Source: Campylobacterales bacterium (GTDB lineage Bacteria > Campylobacterota > Campylobacteria > Campylobacterales > Nitratiruptoraceae). Taken from it: DNA of 5,090 nt. The DNA lies in the NCBI GenBank assembly GCA_027068245.1, contig JAMOUF010000326.1, forward strand, positions 1 through 5,090, given 5' to 3'. The position numbers and the translations under genes are program-made. Below the pieces are notes generated by a model. It was not told the origin of the DNA. It did not search any database and saw only the letters and a program-made list of their open reading frames with translations. This document shows positions 1 to 4,730 of this stretch, one piece after another; positions within the stretch are counted from its first letter, which is position 1, and each line of letters starts with the position of its first letter.

Positions 1-66
1 CTCACTCAATTCCAATACACTTAAACTGGATATATACTCAATAACATCTTCTTTTGTACAAGCCAT
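1..66 (-). CDS. rplL: 50S ribosomal protein L7/L12, N-terminal part (cut by window edge)
   Basis: Only the first 22 codons are present; the gene runs off the low-coordinate end. The visible peptide begins MACTKEDVIEYI and continues with SLSVLELSE. This is the dimerising N-terminal domain of L7/L12, which docks on the L10 C-terminal helix; the missing C-terminal domain contacts EF-Tu, EF-G and IF2. An AAGGAG ribosome-binding site lies just upstream of the ATG. The gene follows rplJ by 21 nt, the standard rplJ-rplL pairing, and is probably translated at a higher rate because L12 is the only multi-copy ribosomal protein. A cysteine at position 3 is slightly unusual. Identification is firm despite the truncation because both the N-terminal motif and the gene order agree. 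Confidence 0.93.
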   Translation of the reverse strand, partial: MACTKEDVIEYISSLSVLELSE

Positions 67-87
67 TATACTCTCCTTCTGTTTTTT

Positions 88-603
88 TTATGAATTTTCT
101 TTTTGCTGTCTTATATTTTCCAATACGGTGACAAAATTTTGTTTAGGCGCATTCCAAACATATAGAAGGTTGCGCAACGGTGCAGTCCATACAGAAAGCA
201 ACATTCCAAGCAGTTCCTCTTTGCTCGGCAGCTTGGAGTATGCCTCGATTTTGGCTGCGTCTGCCACCTGGCCTTCAAAATAGCCCTGTTTGATTTTAAA
301 GCTATCTTTGTTCTCTTTGGCAAACTCCGTTACAGTCTTTGCCAAAGTAACCAGGTCGTCTCCCCAAACCAGAACGTTTGTATCTTTCAATACAAAATCC
401 TCTACGCCGTTGTTTTTAAGGGCTATCATGGCGAGAGTGTTTTTTACCACCCTGACCTTGAGACCCTTGTGCTTCGCTTCACGGCGCAAAGACTCCAGTT
501 GAGGAACGCTCATACCTTTATAGTCGCAGTCTATGATGGCTGCAGCGTTTTTAAATTCGTCCGTCAGGTATGAAACTACCTCTTCTTTTTGGCTACGAGT
601 CAA
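88..603 (-). CDS. rplJ: 50S ribosomal protein L10
   Basis: L10 (171 aa) anchors the L7/L12 stalk to the 23S rRNA GTPase centre next to L11. The N-terminal globular rRNA-binding domain (about residues 1-130) is recognised by DCDYKGMSVPQLE (25-37), VRVVKNTLA (50-58) and KLPSKEELLGMLL (124-136). The remainder is the long helix that carries L12 dimers. The start is a TTG at 601-603, chosen because a very strong AAGGAGGT site lies about 7 nt upstream and the product then begins MTRSQKEE, as expected for the family. At 171 aa it is longer than the roughly 165 aa of E. coli L10. The extra length appears as two tandem 11-residue units, VWTAPLRNLLY and VWNAPKQNFVT (138-159). A structured 82-nt leader precedes it, suggesting autogenous control by the L10-L12 complex. 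Confidence 0.97.
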   Translation of the reverse strand: MTRSQKEEVVSYLTDEFKNAAAIIDCDYKGMSVPQLESLRREAKHKGLKVRVVKNTLAMIALKNNGVEDFVLKDTNVLVWGDDLVTLAKTVTEFAKENKDSFKIKQGYFEGQVADAAKIEAYSKLPSKEELLGMLLSVWTAPLRNLLYVWNAPKQNFVTVLENIRQQKENS

Positions 604-685
604 TTTTTTACCTCCTTTCCGACAGAAGACTTCAAGCAGGTCTTACGGTATGCCCGCTATCTTCAGTCTAAGATGAAGCCTGTAT
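604..685 (-). promoter_or_regulatory. Probable L10 leader: autoregulatory RNA ahead of rplJ-rplL
   Basis: The 82-nt gap between rplA and rplJ is much longer than most gaps in this operon and can fold on the transcribed strand. An outer helix pairs AGGCTTCA (681-674) with TGAAGTCT (634-627), 8 bp including one G-U. An inner helix pairs TCTTA (673-669) with TAAGA (645-641). The enclosed loop carries GACTGAAGATAGCGGGC and ACCG, leaving AAGACCTGC unpaired between the two right-hand strands. An irregular two-helix structure with an AAGACC-like element just before rplJ is the layout of known L10 leaders, where L10(L12)n binds and represses translation of rplJ and rplL. The location is strong evidence; the exact fold is my hand pairing and was not checked against a covariance model. 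Confidence 0.55.
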
Positions 686-1393
686 TTAAGCTTTTATATC
701 CATAAGTTCGTTGGTGTTCAGTTCAACTGCCGGGCTCATAGTCAAAGATATGGCACCGTGCTTGATATATCTGCCTTTGGCGGCGGCAGGTTTTAGTTTG
801 TTTATCTGGGCTACAAAACTCTCTAAATTCTCTTTAATCTGCTCCGGCGTAAAGCTTACTTTACCTATTCCGGCATGTATGTTGCCCTTTTTGTCAACTC
901 TGAAATTCACCTGACCGCTTTTGGCGTTTTTCACAGCTTTGCAAACATCCATGGTGACGGTTCCGGTTTTTGGGTTTGGCATAAGACCCTTGGGTCCAAG
1001 TATTCTACCGATTTTACCCACAAGGCCCATCATATCCGGAGTGGCTATGGCTATATCGAAATCGATGTTTCCGCTTTGAATCTGCTCTACCAAATCCTCG
1101 GCGCCAACCACATCGGCTCCGCACTCTTTCGCTTCGTCCGCTTTGGTACCTTTGGCAAAAACGGCGACCCTGACCTTTTTACCGGTTCCGTGTGGCAAAA
1201 CCACCGAGCCTCTAACCATCTGGTCGGCGTGTCTTGGGTCGACGCCCAGCCTTAACGCCACTTCCACGGTTTCGTCAAATTTGGCAGATTTTAACTCTTT
1301 TATTTTATTTACAGCCTCTTCTACGCTGTATTCTTTTCCTTTTTCAATCTTTTCCAATAGTTGTTGAAATCTTTTAGAATTTCTTTTTCCCAT
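686..1393 (-). CDS. rplA: 50S ribosomal protein L1
   Basis: L1 (235 aa) binds 23S rRNA helices 76-78, forms the mobile L1 stalk that moves deacylated tRNA out of the E site, and in many bacteria also represses the L11-L1 mRNA. Length is normal for the family. The L1 signature is clear at about residues 128-146 ([19 protein letters not shown]). Domain I is split between residues about 1-68 and 160-235, with [21 protein letters not shown] at 38-58 and [15 protein letters not shown] at 164-178; domain II lies between. The ATG at 1391-1393 has a GGAG site (1401-1404) a few bases upstream. It sits 55 nt after rplK and ahead of the rplJ leader, the usual L11-L1-L10-L12 order. Confidence 0.98.
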   Translation of the reverse strand: MGKRNSKRFQQLLEKIEKGKEYSVEEAVNKIKELKSAKFDETVEVALRLGVDPRHADQMVRGSVVLPHGTGKKVRVAVFAKGTKADEAKECGADVVGAEDLVEQIQSGNIDFDIAIATPDMMGLVGKIGRILGPKGLMPNPKTGTVTMDVCKAVKNAKSGQVNFRVDKKGNIHAGIGKVSFTPEQIKENLESFVAQINKLKPAAAKGRYIKHGAISLTMSPAVELNTNELMDIKA

Positions 1394-1448
1394 TTATATA
1401 CTCCGCAATTTTATTTTTTGCTACCACTTTTTTTCTGTGTGGTCCAGA

Positions 1449-1874
1449 TTAATCAACAATCTCCACACCCATGCTTCTGCATGTGCCGGCTATAGTCTTT
1501 TTAGCTGCCTCGATATCCTCTGTGTTAAGGTCCGGCATCTTCGTTTTGGCGATATCTTCCAACTGTGCGTTGGTGATTTTACCAACTTTGTTTTTAAGCG
1601 GGTTGTCGCTACCCTTTTGAATACCGGCCGCTTTTTTAATCAAGTCGGAAGCCGGAGGCTGTTTTGTAATAAACGTAAAACTTCTGTCGCTGTATACCGT
1701 GATAACTACAGGGATGTTGAATCCCATCATATCTTTCGTCTTTTCGTTGAAAGCTTTACAAAACTCCATTATGTTCACACCACGCTGTCCCAGTGCAGGA
1801 CCTACAGGAGGTGATGGGTTTGCTTTGCCAGCAGGTATTTGCAGTTTGAACTGGTCAACTATTTTTTTTGCCAT
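1449..1874 (-). CDS. rplK: 50S ribosomal protein L11
   Basis: L11 (141 aa) binds the 23S rRNA GTPase-associated region and works with L10 and L12 in factor-dependent GTP hydrolysis; in many bacteria it is needed for RelA activation. The N-terminal domain has the proline-rich [15 protein letters not shown] (20-34), where thiostrepton-class antibiotics act. The C-terminal rRNA-binding domain covers about residues 72-141 and ends with the L11 signature [19 protein letters not shown] (121-139). Length is exactly typical. The ATG at 1872-1874 lies 12 nt after nusG, with a purine-rich AAAGGGAAAG ribosome-binding region that is weaker than those of its neighbours. With so short a gap there is no room for a long L1-binding leader between nusG and rplK. 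Confidence 0.98.
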   Translation of the reverse strand: MAKKIVDQFKLQIPAGKANPSPPVGPALGQRGVNIMEFCKAFNEKTKDMMGFNIPVVITVYSDRSFTFITKQPPASDLIKKAAGIQKGSDNPLKNKVGKITNAQLEDIAKTKMPDLNTEDIEAAKKTIAGTCRSMGVEIVD

Positions 1875-1886
1875 TCTTTCCCTTTC

Positions 1887-2417
1887 TTATATTATTTTCT
1901 CAACTTGAGTATAAAGTATCTCCACAGGAGTGCTTCTACCAAATATGGAGACGTTTAGTTTAAGCTTGCCATGCTCCATATCGTACTCCTCCACCACACC
2001 GGTGAAGTTGGCAAAAGGCCCCTCTGTAATTCTTACCATCTCTCCGGGCTCATAGGAGACTTTCGGTTTTGGAGCCCCTTTCTTCTGGGCCTTTTCCAAA
2101 ATAAGCTTCACATCCTGTTCGCTAAGCGGAGTCGGCTTTTTTGATTCACCGATAAACCGTCCCACTCTGGGAAGATTTTGAATCTTTTGCCAAAGGTCGG
2201 TATCCAAATCCAGGTTGGCAAAAACGTAACCCGGATAGATAGCCCTTTCGGTAATCTTTTTTTTGCCGTCTTTTACCTCAATCACGTCTTCGGTAGGAAC
2301 CAGAACCTCTTTGATTTTATCTTCAAGATGTTCCTCTTTGGCAAGGTTTTCTATCGCTTTCTTCACGGCCTGTTCGCTACCCGAATAGACCTGTATCGCA
2401 TACCATTTATGTGCCAT
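1887..2417 (-). CDS. nusG: Transcription termination/antitermination factor NusG
   Basis: NusG (176 aa) binds the RNA polymerase clamp through its NGN domain and contacts Rho or ribosomal protein S10 through its KOW domain, linking transcription to termination and translation. The NGN domain spans about residues 1-115: it opens with KWYAIQVYSGSEQ (4-16) and includes the conserved IYPGYVFANLDL and LPRVGRFIG. The KOW domain (about 122-176) has EGPFANFTGVVEEYD followed by KLKLNVSIFGRSTPVEI. Length is typical of the family. The ATG at 2415-2417 follows an AAGGA site at 2424-2428 and lies 12 nt after the secE stop, the nearly universal secE-nusG pair. Confidence 0.98.
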   Translation of the reverse strand: MAHKWYAIQVYSGSEQAVKKAIENLAKEEHLEDKIKEVLVPTEDVIEVKDGKKKITERAIYPGYVFANLDLDTDLWQKIQNLPRVGRFIGESKKPTPLSEQDVKLILEKAQKKGAPKPKVSYEPGEMVRITEGPFANFTGVVEEYDMEHGKLKLNVSIFGRSTPVEILYTQVEKII

Positions 2418-2429
2418 AAATTTCCTTAA

Positions 2430-2609
2430 TTACATTATATGAGACAGAATAAAAGACATTATTCCGTCCACAAGCGCCAAGAACAGCGACACAACCGTTA
2501 CAACCAGAAAAACAGCTATATATGCGTTTTTAACCTGCTCTTTAGTCGGAAATATAACTTTCTGTAATTCTAATCTTGCTTCTTTTATAAAGTTGATAAT
2601 GTTTTCCAT
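2430..2609 (-). CDS. secE: Preprotein translocase subunit SecE (short form)
   Basis: SecE (59 aa) clamps the two halves of SecY in the inner-membrane SecYEG translocon. The conserved amphipathic region is visible as FIKEARLELQKVIFPTKEQV (7-26), matching the family E-x-L-x-K-V-x-(W/F)-P pattern. A hydrophobic segment follows at about 29-48 (AYIAVFLVVTVVSLFLALV), then a short hydrophobic tail. This is the one-span minimal form found in most bacteria, not the three-span E. coli form. The same frame stays open to 2684, but that extension reads through tRNA-Trp. The ATG at 2607-2609 was chosen because an AAAGGA site lies just upstream and the product then begins at the conserved helix. It is followed closely by nusG. 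Confidence 0.95.
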   Translation of the reverse strand: MENIINFIKEARLELQKVIFPTKEQVKNAYIAVFLVVTVVSLFLALVDGIMSFILSHIM

Positions 2610-2623
2610 AAAATTTCCTTTAA

Positions 2624-2699
2624 TGGCAGGGCAGGAGGGACTCGAACCCCCGGCCAACGGTTTTGGAGACCGTTGCTCTACCAACTGAGCTACTGCCCT
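2624..2699 (-). tRNA. trnW: tRNA-Trp (anticodon CCA)
   Basis: The 76-nt gene has a complete cloverleaf. The acceptor stem AGGGCAG/CTGCCCT forms 7 Watson-Crick pairs, followed by discriminator G73, the tryptophan identity base, and an encoded CCA (2624-2626). The D arm begins TAGCTCAG, the anticodon stem ACGGT/ACCGT encloses loop CTCCAAA with anticodon CCA, and the T arm contains GGTTCGAGTCC. It lies between rpmG and secE, inside the protein operon, so the mature tRNA must be cut out of a polycistronic transcript. Confidence 0.98.
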
Positions 2700-2701
2700 A
2701 T

Positions 2702-2736
2702 ATTTGTGGAAAAAGGGGTGAAACCCCTTTACAAAT
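2702..2736 (-). other. Stem-loop between rpmG and tRNA-Trp (processing or weak attenuator)
   Basis: On the transcribed strand AAAGGGG (2730-2724) pairs with CCCCTTT (2718-2712) around a TTTCA loop. An outer helix, ATTTGT with ACAAAT, extends it to 13 bp with a four-base bulge. The outer helix begins at the last base of the rpmG stop codon and ends 3 nt before the tRNA-Trp 5' end. The 3' arm runs into five T residues, so it could act as a weak attenuator. Because essential genes follow, a processing or mRNA-stabilising role is at least as likely. Confidence 0.5.
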
Positions 2737-2888
2737 TATAGTTTTGCTTCTTTATGAATCGTATGTTCTTTACAGAATTTGCAATATTTTCTTATTTCAA
2801 ACTTCTCTGGATGCGTTCTTTTGTTCTTGGTGGTGTGATAATTTCTTCTGCCACACTTTTCACAAGCCAAATGGATAATCTCTCTCAT
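2736..2888 (-). CDS. rpmG: 50S ribosomal protein L33 (zinc-binding, four-cysteine form)
   Basis: This 50-aa protein begins [12 protein letters not shown] and ends [12 protein letters not shown]33 is a small 50S protein near the E site. Recognisable family features are the N-terminal beta strand, the CxxC pair at Cys9/Cys12, the central NYHTTKNKR (16-24), and a second CxxC at Cys36/Cys39. All four cysteines are kept, which indicates the zinc-ribbon (C+) form, not the cysteine-free form used under zinc limitation. The ATG at 2886-2888 has an AAAGG ribosome-binding site 5-9 nt upstream. It lies between tuf and tRNA-Trp, a common position for rpmG in Campylobacterota and several other phyla. Confidence 0.96.
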   Translation of the reverse strand: MREIIHLACEKCGRRNYHTTKNKRTHPEKFEIRKYCKFCKEHTIHKEAKL

Positions 2889-2902
2889 TTTTTACCTTTT
2901 GA

Positions 2903-2924
2903 TAGGGAAGGGGAAACTTCCCTA
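2903..2924 (-). other. Stem-loop between tuf and rpmG
   Basis: A perfect 8-bp hairpin, TAGGGAAG (2924-2917) with CTTCCCTA (2910-2903) around a six-base loop TTTCCC, begins 4 nt after the tuf stop codon. No T-run follows (next bases TCAAAAGG), so it is not a standard intrinsic terminator. It ends a few bases before the rpmG ribosome-binding site. It could stabilise the tuf 3' end or mark a processing point that separates highly expressed tuf message from the rest. Confidence 0.5.
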
Positions 2925-2928
2925 AAAA

Positions 2929-4128
2929 TTATTCTATGATTTTACTTACGACACCGGCACCAACAGTTCTACCACCTTCACGGATAGCGAATCTCGTTCC
3001 CTCTTCAAGGGCGATTGGTGCGATTAGCTCTGCGTTGATTTTTACGTTGTCTCCAGGCATAACCATCTCAACACCCTCTGGAAGAGTGATAGTTCCGGTT
3101 ACGTCAGTTGTCCTAACATAGAACTGCGGTCTGTATCCGCTGAAGAATGGTGTATGTCTACCACCTTCCTCTTTTGTCAAAACGTAAATTTCCGCTTCAA
3201 ATTTTGTATGAGGCGTGATGGAACCTGGTTGGGCAAGAACCTGTCCTCTTTCAACTTCCTCTTTTTTGGTTCCTCTTAGAAGAACACCAACGTTGTCTCC
3301 AGCCTCACCTTTGTCAAGCTCTTTTCTAAACATCTCAACGCCGGTAACTGTTGTTTTTTGGGTTGGTTTAAGACCTACTATCTCGATTTCGTCACCAACT
3401 GTTACAACACCTCTTTCAATTCTACCAGTAACAACGGTTCCCCTTCCGGAGATTGAGAAAACGTCTTCGATTGGCATCAAGAAAGGCTTGTCGATATCTC
3501 TTTCCGGAGTTGGGATATACTCATCCACAGCTTCCATAAGCTTAAGGATTTTTTCACTCCAAGGTCCAAGGTTTCCTTCTTTGGCCTCTTCAAGAGCTTT
3601 AAGAGCGGAACCTGCTACTACAGGAACGTCATCTCCTGGGAAATCATACTCGTTTAGAAGCTCTCTAACTTCCATCTCAACAAGTTCAAGAAGCTCTGGG
3701 TCGTCTACCATATCCTCTTTGTTTAGGAAAACGACGATGTATGGAACGCCAACCTGTCTTGCAAGAAGGATGTGCTCTCTTGTTTGTGGCATAGGACCGT
3801 CCGCTGCAGAAACAACAAGGATAGCTCCGTCCATCTGTGCGGCACCGGTAATCATGTTTTTAACATAGTCGGCGTGTCCCGGACAGTCAACGTGTGCGTA
3901 GTGTCTTTTGTCAGTTTCGTACTCAACGTGAGAAGTAGCGATGGTAATCCCTCTTTCTCTCTCTTCAGGTGCGTTGTCGATTTGGTCGTAGTCTCTTTTT
4001 TCAGCGAAGCCTTTTTCTGCAAGAACTGCAGTTATAGCGGCAGTCAAAGTAGTTTTACCGTGGTCAACGTGACCGATGGTGCCGATGTTTACGTGCGGCT
4101 TGGTTTTGACGAATTTTTCTTTTGCCAT
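2929..4128 (-). CDS. tuf: Elongation factor Tu
   Basis: EF-Tu (399 aa) is the GTPase that carries aminoacyl-tRNA to the ribosomal A site. All five G motifs are visible: G1 GHVDHGKT (19-26), G2 RGITI (59-63), G3 DCPGH (81-85), G4 NKED (136-139) and G5 SAL (174-176). The catalytic His84 lies in G3. Domain 2 starts near 212 ([23 protein letters not shown]) and domain 3 near 305, with [16 protein letters not shown] (322-337) forming part of the tRNA-binding face. Glu replaces the Cys of NKCD in G4, as I recall for Campylobacterota. The ATG at 4126-4128 has a GGAGG site at 4135-4139. It follows the four-tRNA cluster and probably has its own promoter. Length and motifs are intact. Whether a second tuf copy exists cannot be judged here. 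Confidence 0.99.
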   Translation of the reverse strand: MAKEKFVKTKPHVNIGTIGHVDHGKTTLTAAITAVLAEKGFAEKRDYDQIDNAPEERERGITIATSHVEYETDKRHYAHVDCPGHADYVKNMITGAAQMDGAILVVSAADGPMPQTREHILLARQVGVPYIVVFLNKEDMVDDPELLELVEMEVRELLNEYDFPGDDVPVVAGSALKALEEAKEGNLGPWSEKILKLMEAVDEYIPTPERDIDKPFLMPIEDVFSISGRGTVVTGRIERGVVTVGDEIEIVGLKPTQKTTVTGVEMFRKELDKGEAGDNVGVLLRGTKKEEVERGQVLAQPGSITPHTKFEAEIYVLTKEEGGRHTPFFSGYRPQFYVRTTDVTGTITLPEGVEMVMPGDNVKINAELIAPIALEEGTRFAIREGGRTVGAGVVSKIIE

Positions 4129-4161
4129 TTATATCCTCCATTTAAGATTAATTGTGGGGTA

Positions 4162-4192
4162 ATTATATCAAAAATATACCCGTTTTTATCAA
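4162..4192 (-). promoter_or_regulatory. Likely sigma70 promoter for tuf
   Basis: In the 84-nt AT-rich spacer between tRNA-Thr(GGU) and tuf there is a perfect -10 TATAAT (4167-4162). Upstream lies a -35-like TTGATA (4192-4187) at a 19-bp spacing, with a T-rich stretch TATATTTTTGA in between. Campylobacterota promoters often lack a conserved -35 and show periodic T-rich tracts, so the fit is reasonable. Transcription would start near 4155, giving a leader of about 27 nt. No terminator is seen before it, so read-through from the tRNA promoter is also expected. Confidence 0.6.
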
Positions 4193-4212
4193 ATTTTCTT
4201 ATCTTACGTGAA

Positions 4213-4287
4213 TGGAGCCCAGAAGCGGGATTGAACCGCCGACCTCTTCCTTACCAAGGAAGTGCTCTGCCACTGAGCTATCTGGGC
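4213..4287 (-). tRNA. thrT: tRNA-Thr (anticodon GGU)
   Basis: The 75-nt gene has acceptor stem GCCCAGA/TCTGGGC, discriminator U73 and an encoded CCA (4213-4215). The anticodon stem CTTCC/GGAAG encloses TTGGTAA, anticodon GGU, reading ACC and ACU. The D loop is short (AGCTCAGTGGCAGAGC), and the T arm contains GGTTCAATCC. It is the last of the four tRNAs and corresponds in position to E. coli thrT just before tufB. An 89-nt spacer separates it from tRNA-Gly. Confidence 0.98.
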
Positions 4288-4376
4288 ATATTCACACAAC
4301 TGCATGCTCAACAATAAAATCCGGAAGCAAAACTAAGTAGATCGCAAGAAGATACATAGTTCAGCTCCCAGTTTCA

Positions 4377-4453
4377 TGGAGCGGGAGACGGGACTCGAAC
4401 CCGCGACCCTCAGCTTGGAAGGCTGATGCTCTAGCCAACTGAGCTACTCCCGC
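4377..4453 (-). tRNA. glyT: tRNA-Gly (anticodon UCC)
   Basis: The 77-nt gene has acceptor stem GCGGGAG/CTCCCGC, discriminator U73 as usual for glycine, and an encoded CCA (4377-4379). The anticodon stem TCAGC/GCTGA encloses CTTCCAA, anticodon UCC, reading GGA and GGG. The T arm contains GGTTCGAGTCC. It lies 14 nt after tRNA-Tyr and matches the position of glyT in the E. coli thrU-tyrU-glyT-thrT cluster. Confidence 0.98.
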
Positions 4454-4467
4454 ATATGACACGTAAA

Positions 4468-4553
4468 TGGTGGTGGGAGGAGGATTCGAACCTCCGAAGG
4501 CGAAAGCCAGCAGATTTACAGTCTGCCCCCGTTGGCCACTTGGGTATCCCACC
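4468..4553 (-). tRNA. tyrU: tRNA-Tyr (anticodon GUA)
   Basis: The 86-nt class II tRNA has acceptor stem GGTGGGA/TCCCACC, discriminator A73 and an encoded CCA (4468-4470). The anticodon stem GCAGA/TCTGC encloses CTGTAAA, anticodon GUA. The extended variable arm (TGGCTTTCGCCTTCGG region) that marks bacterial tRNA-Tyr is present. The T arm contains GGTTCGAATCC. It lies 28 nt after tRNA-Thr(UGU). Confidence 0.98.
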
Positions 4554-4581
4554 TTTCGTGTCTCACTGGTCAAACACTGAA

Positions 4582-4658
4582 TGGAGCCGGTGAAGGGACT
4601 CGAACCCCCGACCTGCTGATTACAAATCAGCTGCTCTAGCCAACTGAGCTACACCGGC
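4582..4658 (-). tRNA. thrU: tRNA-Thr (anticodon UGU)
   Basis: The 77-nt gene has acceptor stem GCCGGTG/CACCGGC, discriminator U73 and an encoded CCA (4582-4584). The anticodon stem GCTGA/TCAGC encloses TTTGTAA, anticodon UGU, reading ACA and ACG. The T arm contains GGTTCGAGTCC. It is the first tRNA of the cluster, starting about 17 nt after the predicted transcription start of the strong promoter at 4683-4711. Confidence 0.98.
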
Positions 4659-4682
4659 AACTTCATTTCAAATGTGGACGAA

Positions 4683-4711
4683 ATTATATATATTTTTTCA
4701 CTCTTTGTCAA
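4683..4711 (-). promoter_or_regulatory. Consensus sigma70 promoter of the tRNA-tuf operon
   Basis: On the minus strand TTGACA (4711-4706) is followed by exactly 17 bp and then TATAAT (4688-4683), a perfect match in both hexamers and in spacing. The spacer is A/T-rich (GAAAAAATATA next to the -10). The start site should fall near 4675-4676, about 17 nt before tRNA-Thr(UGU). The -35 lies 9 bp after the tkt stop codon. Such an ideal promoter is expected ahead of stable RNA genes. Confidence 0.88.
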
Positions 4712-4713
4712 GA

Positions 4714-4730
4714 GCCGGGCTCAGCCCAGC
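4714..4730 (-). other. GC-rich stem-loop enclosing the tkt stop codon
   Basis: GCTGGGC (4730-4724) pairs with GCCCGGC (4720-4714) over 7 bp, including one G-U, and the three-base loop is the TGA stop codon itself. No T-run follows, because the -35 box of the tRNA promoter begins 2 bp later. It is therefore not a canonical intrinsic terminator, though it may protect the tkt 3' end or reduce read-through into the tRNA genes. Confidence 0.35.

Noticed and set aside
875..1255. 126-codon plus-strand frame opposite rplA
   Set aside because: Antisense shadow of a well-supported L1 gene with no family resemblance.
1423..1443. Small hairpin ACCAC/GTGGT in the rplK-rplA gap, considered as an L1-binding site or terminator
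   Set aside because: Only 5 bp with an 11-base A-rich loop; it does not show the L1 target features I would need to call it.
2434..2439. TATAAT at the end of secE on the minus strand
   Set aside because: No acceptable -35 at 16-18 bp, and the resulting start would fall inside the nusG ribosome-binding site.
2610..2684. 25-codon N-terminal extension of the secE frame
   Set aside because: It reads through tRNA-Trp, has no fitting ribosome-binding site, and the family-like protein starts at the ATG at 2609.
3215..3868. 217-codon plus-strand frame opposite tuf
   Set aside because: Serine- and threonine-rich shadow of the strongly biased tuf codons; no ribosome-binding site and no recognisable domain.
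4361..4573. 70-codon frame on the minus strand across the tRNA region
   Set aside because: It covers tRNA-Gly and most of tRNA-Tyr in full; its peptide is a translation of tRNA sequence and resembles a common annotation artefact.
4200..4590. Similar 3' trailers after several tRNAs (CCATTTACGT, CCATTCACGT, CCATTCAGTG), considered as a processing motif
   Set aside because: Similarity is only a few bases beyond CCA and is missing after tRNA-Gly; chance is likely.
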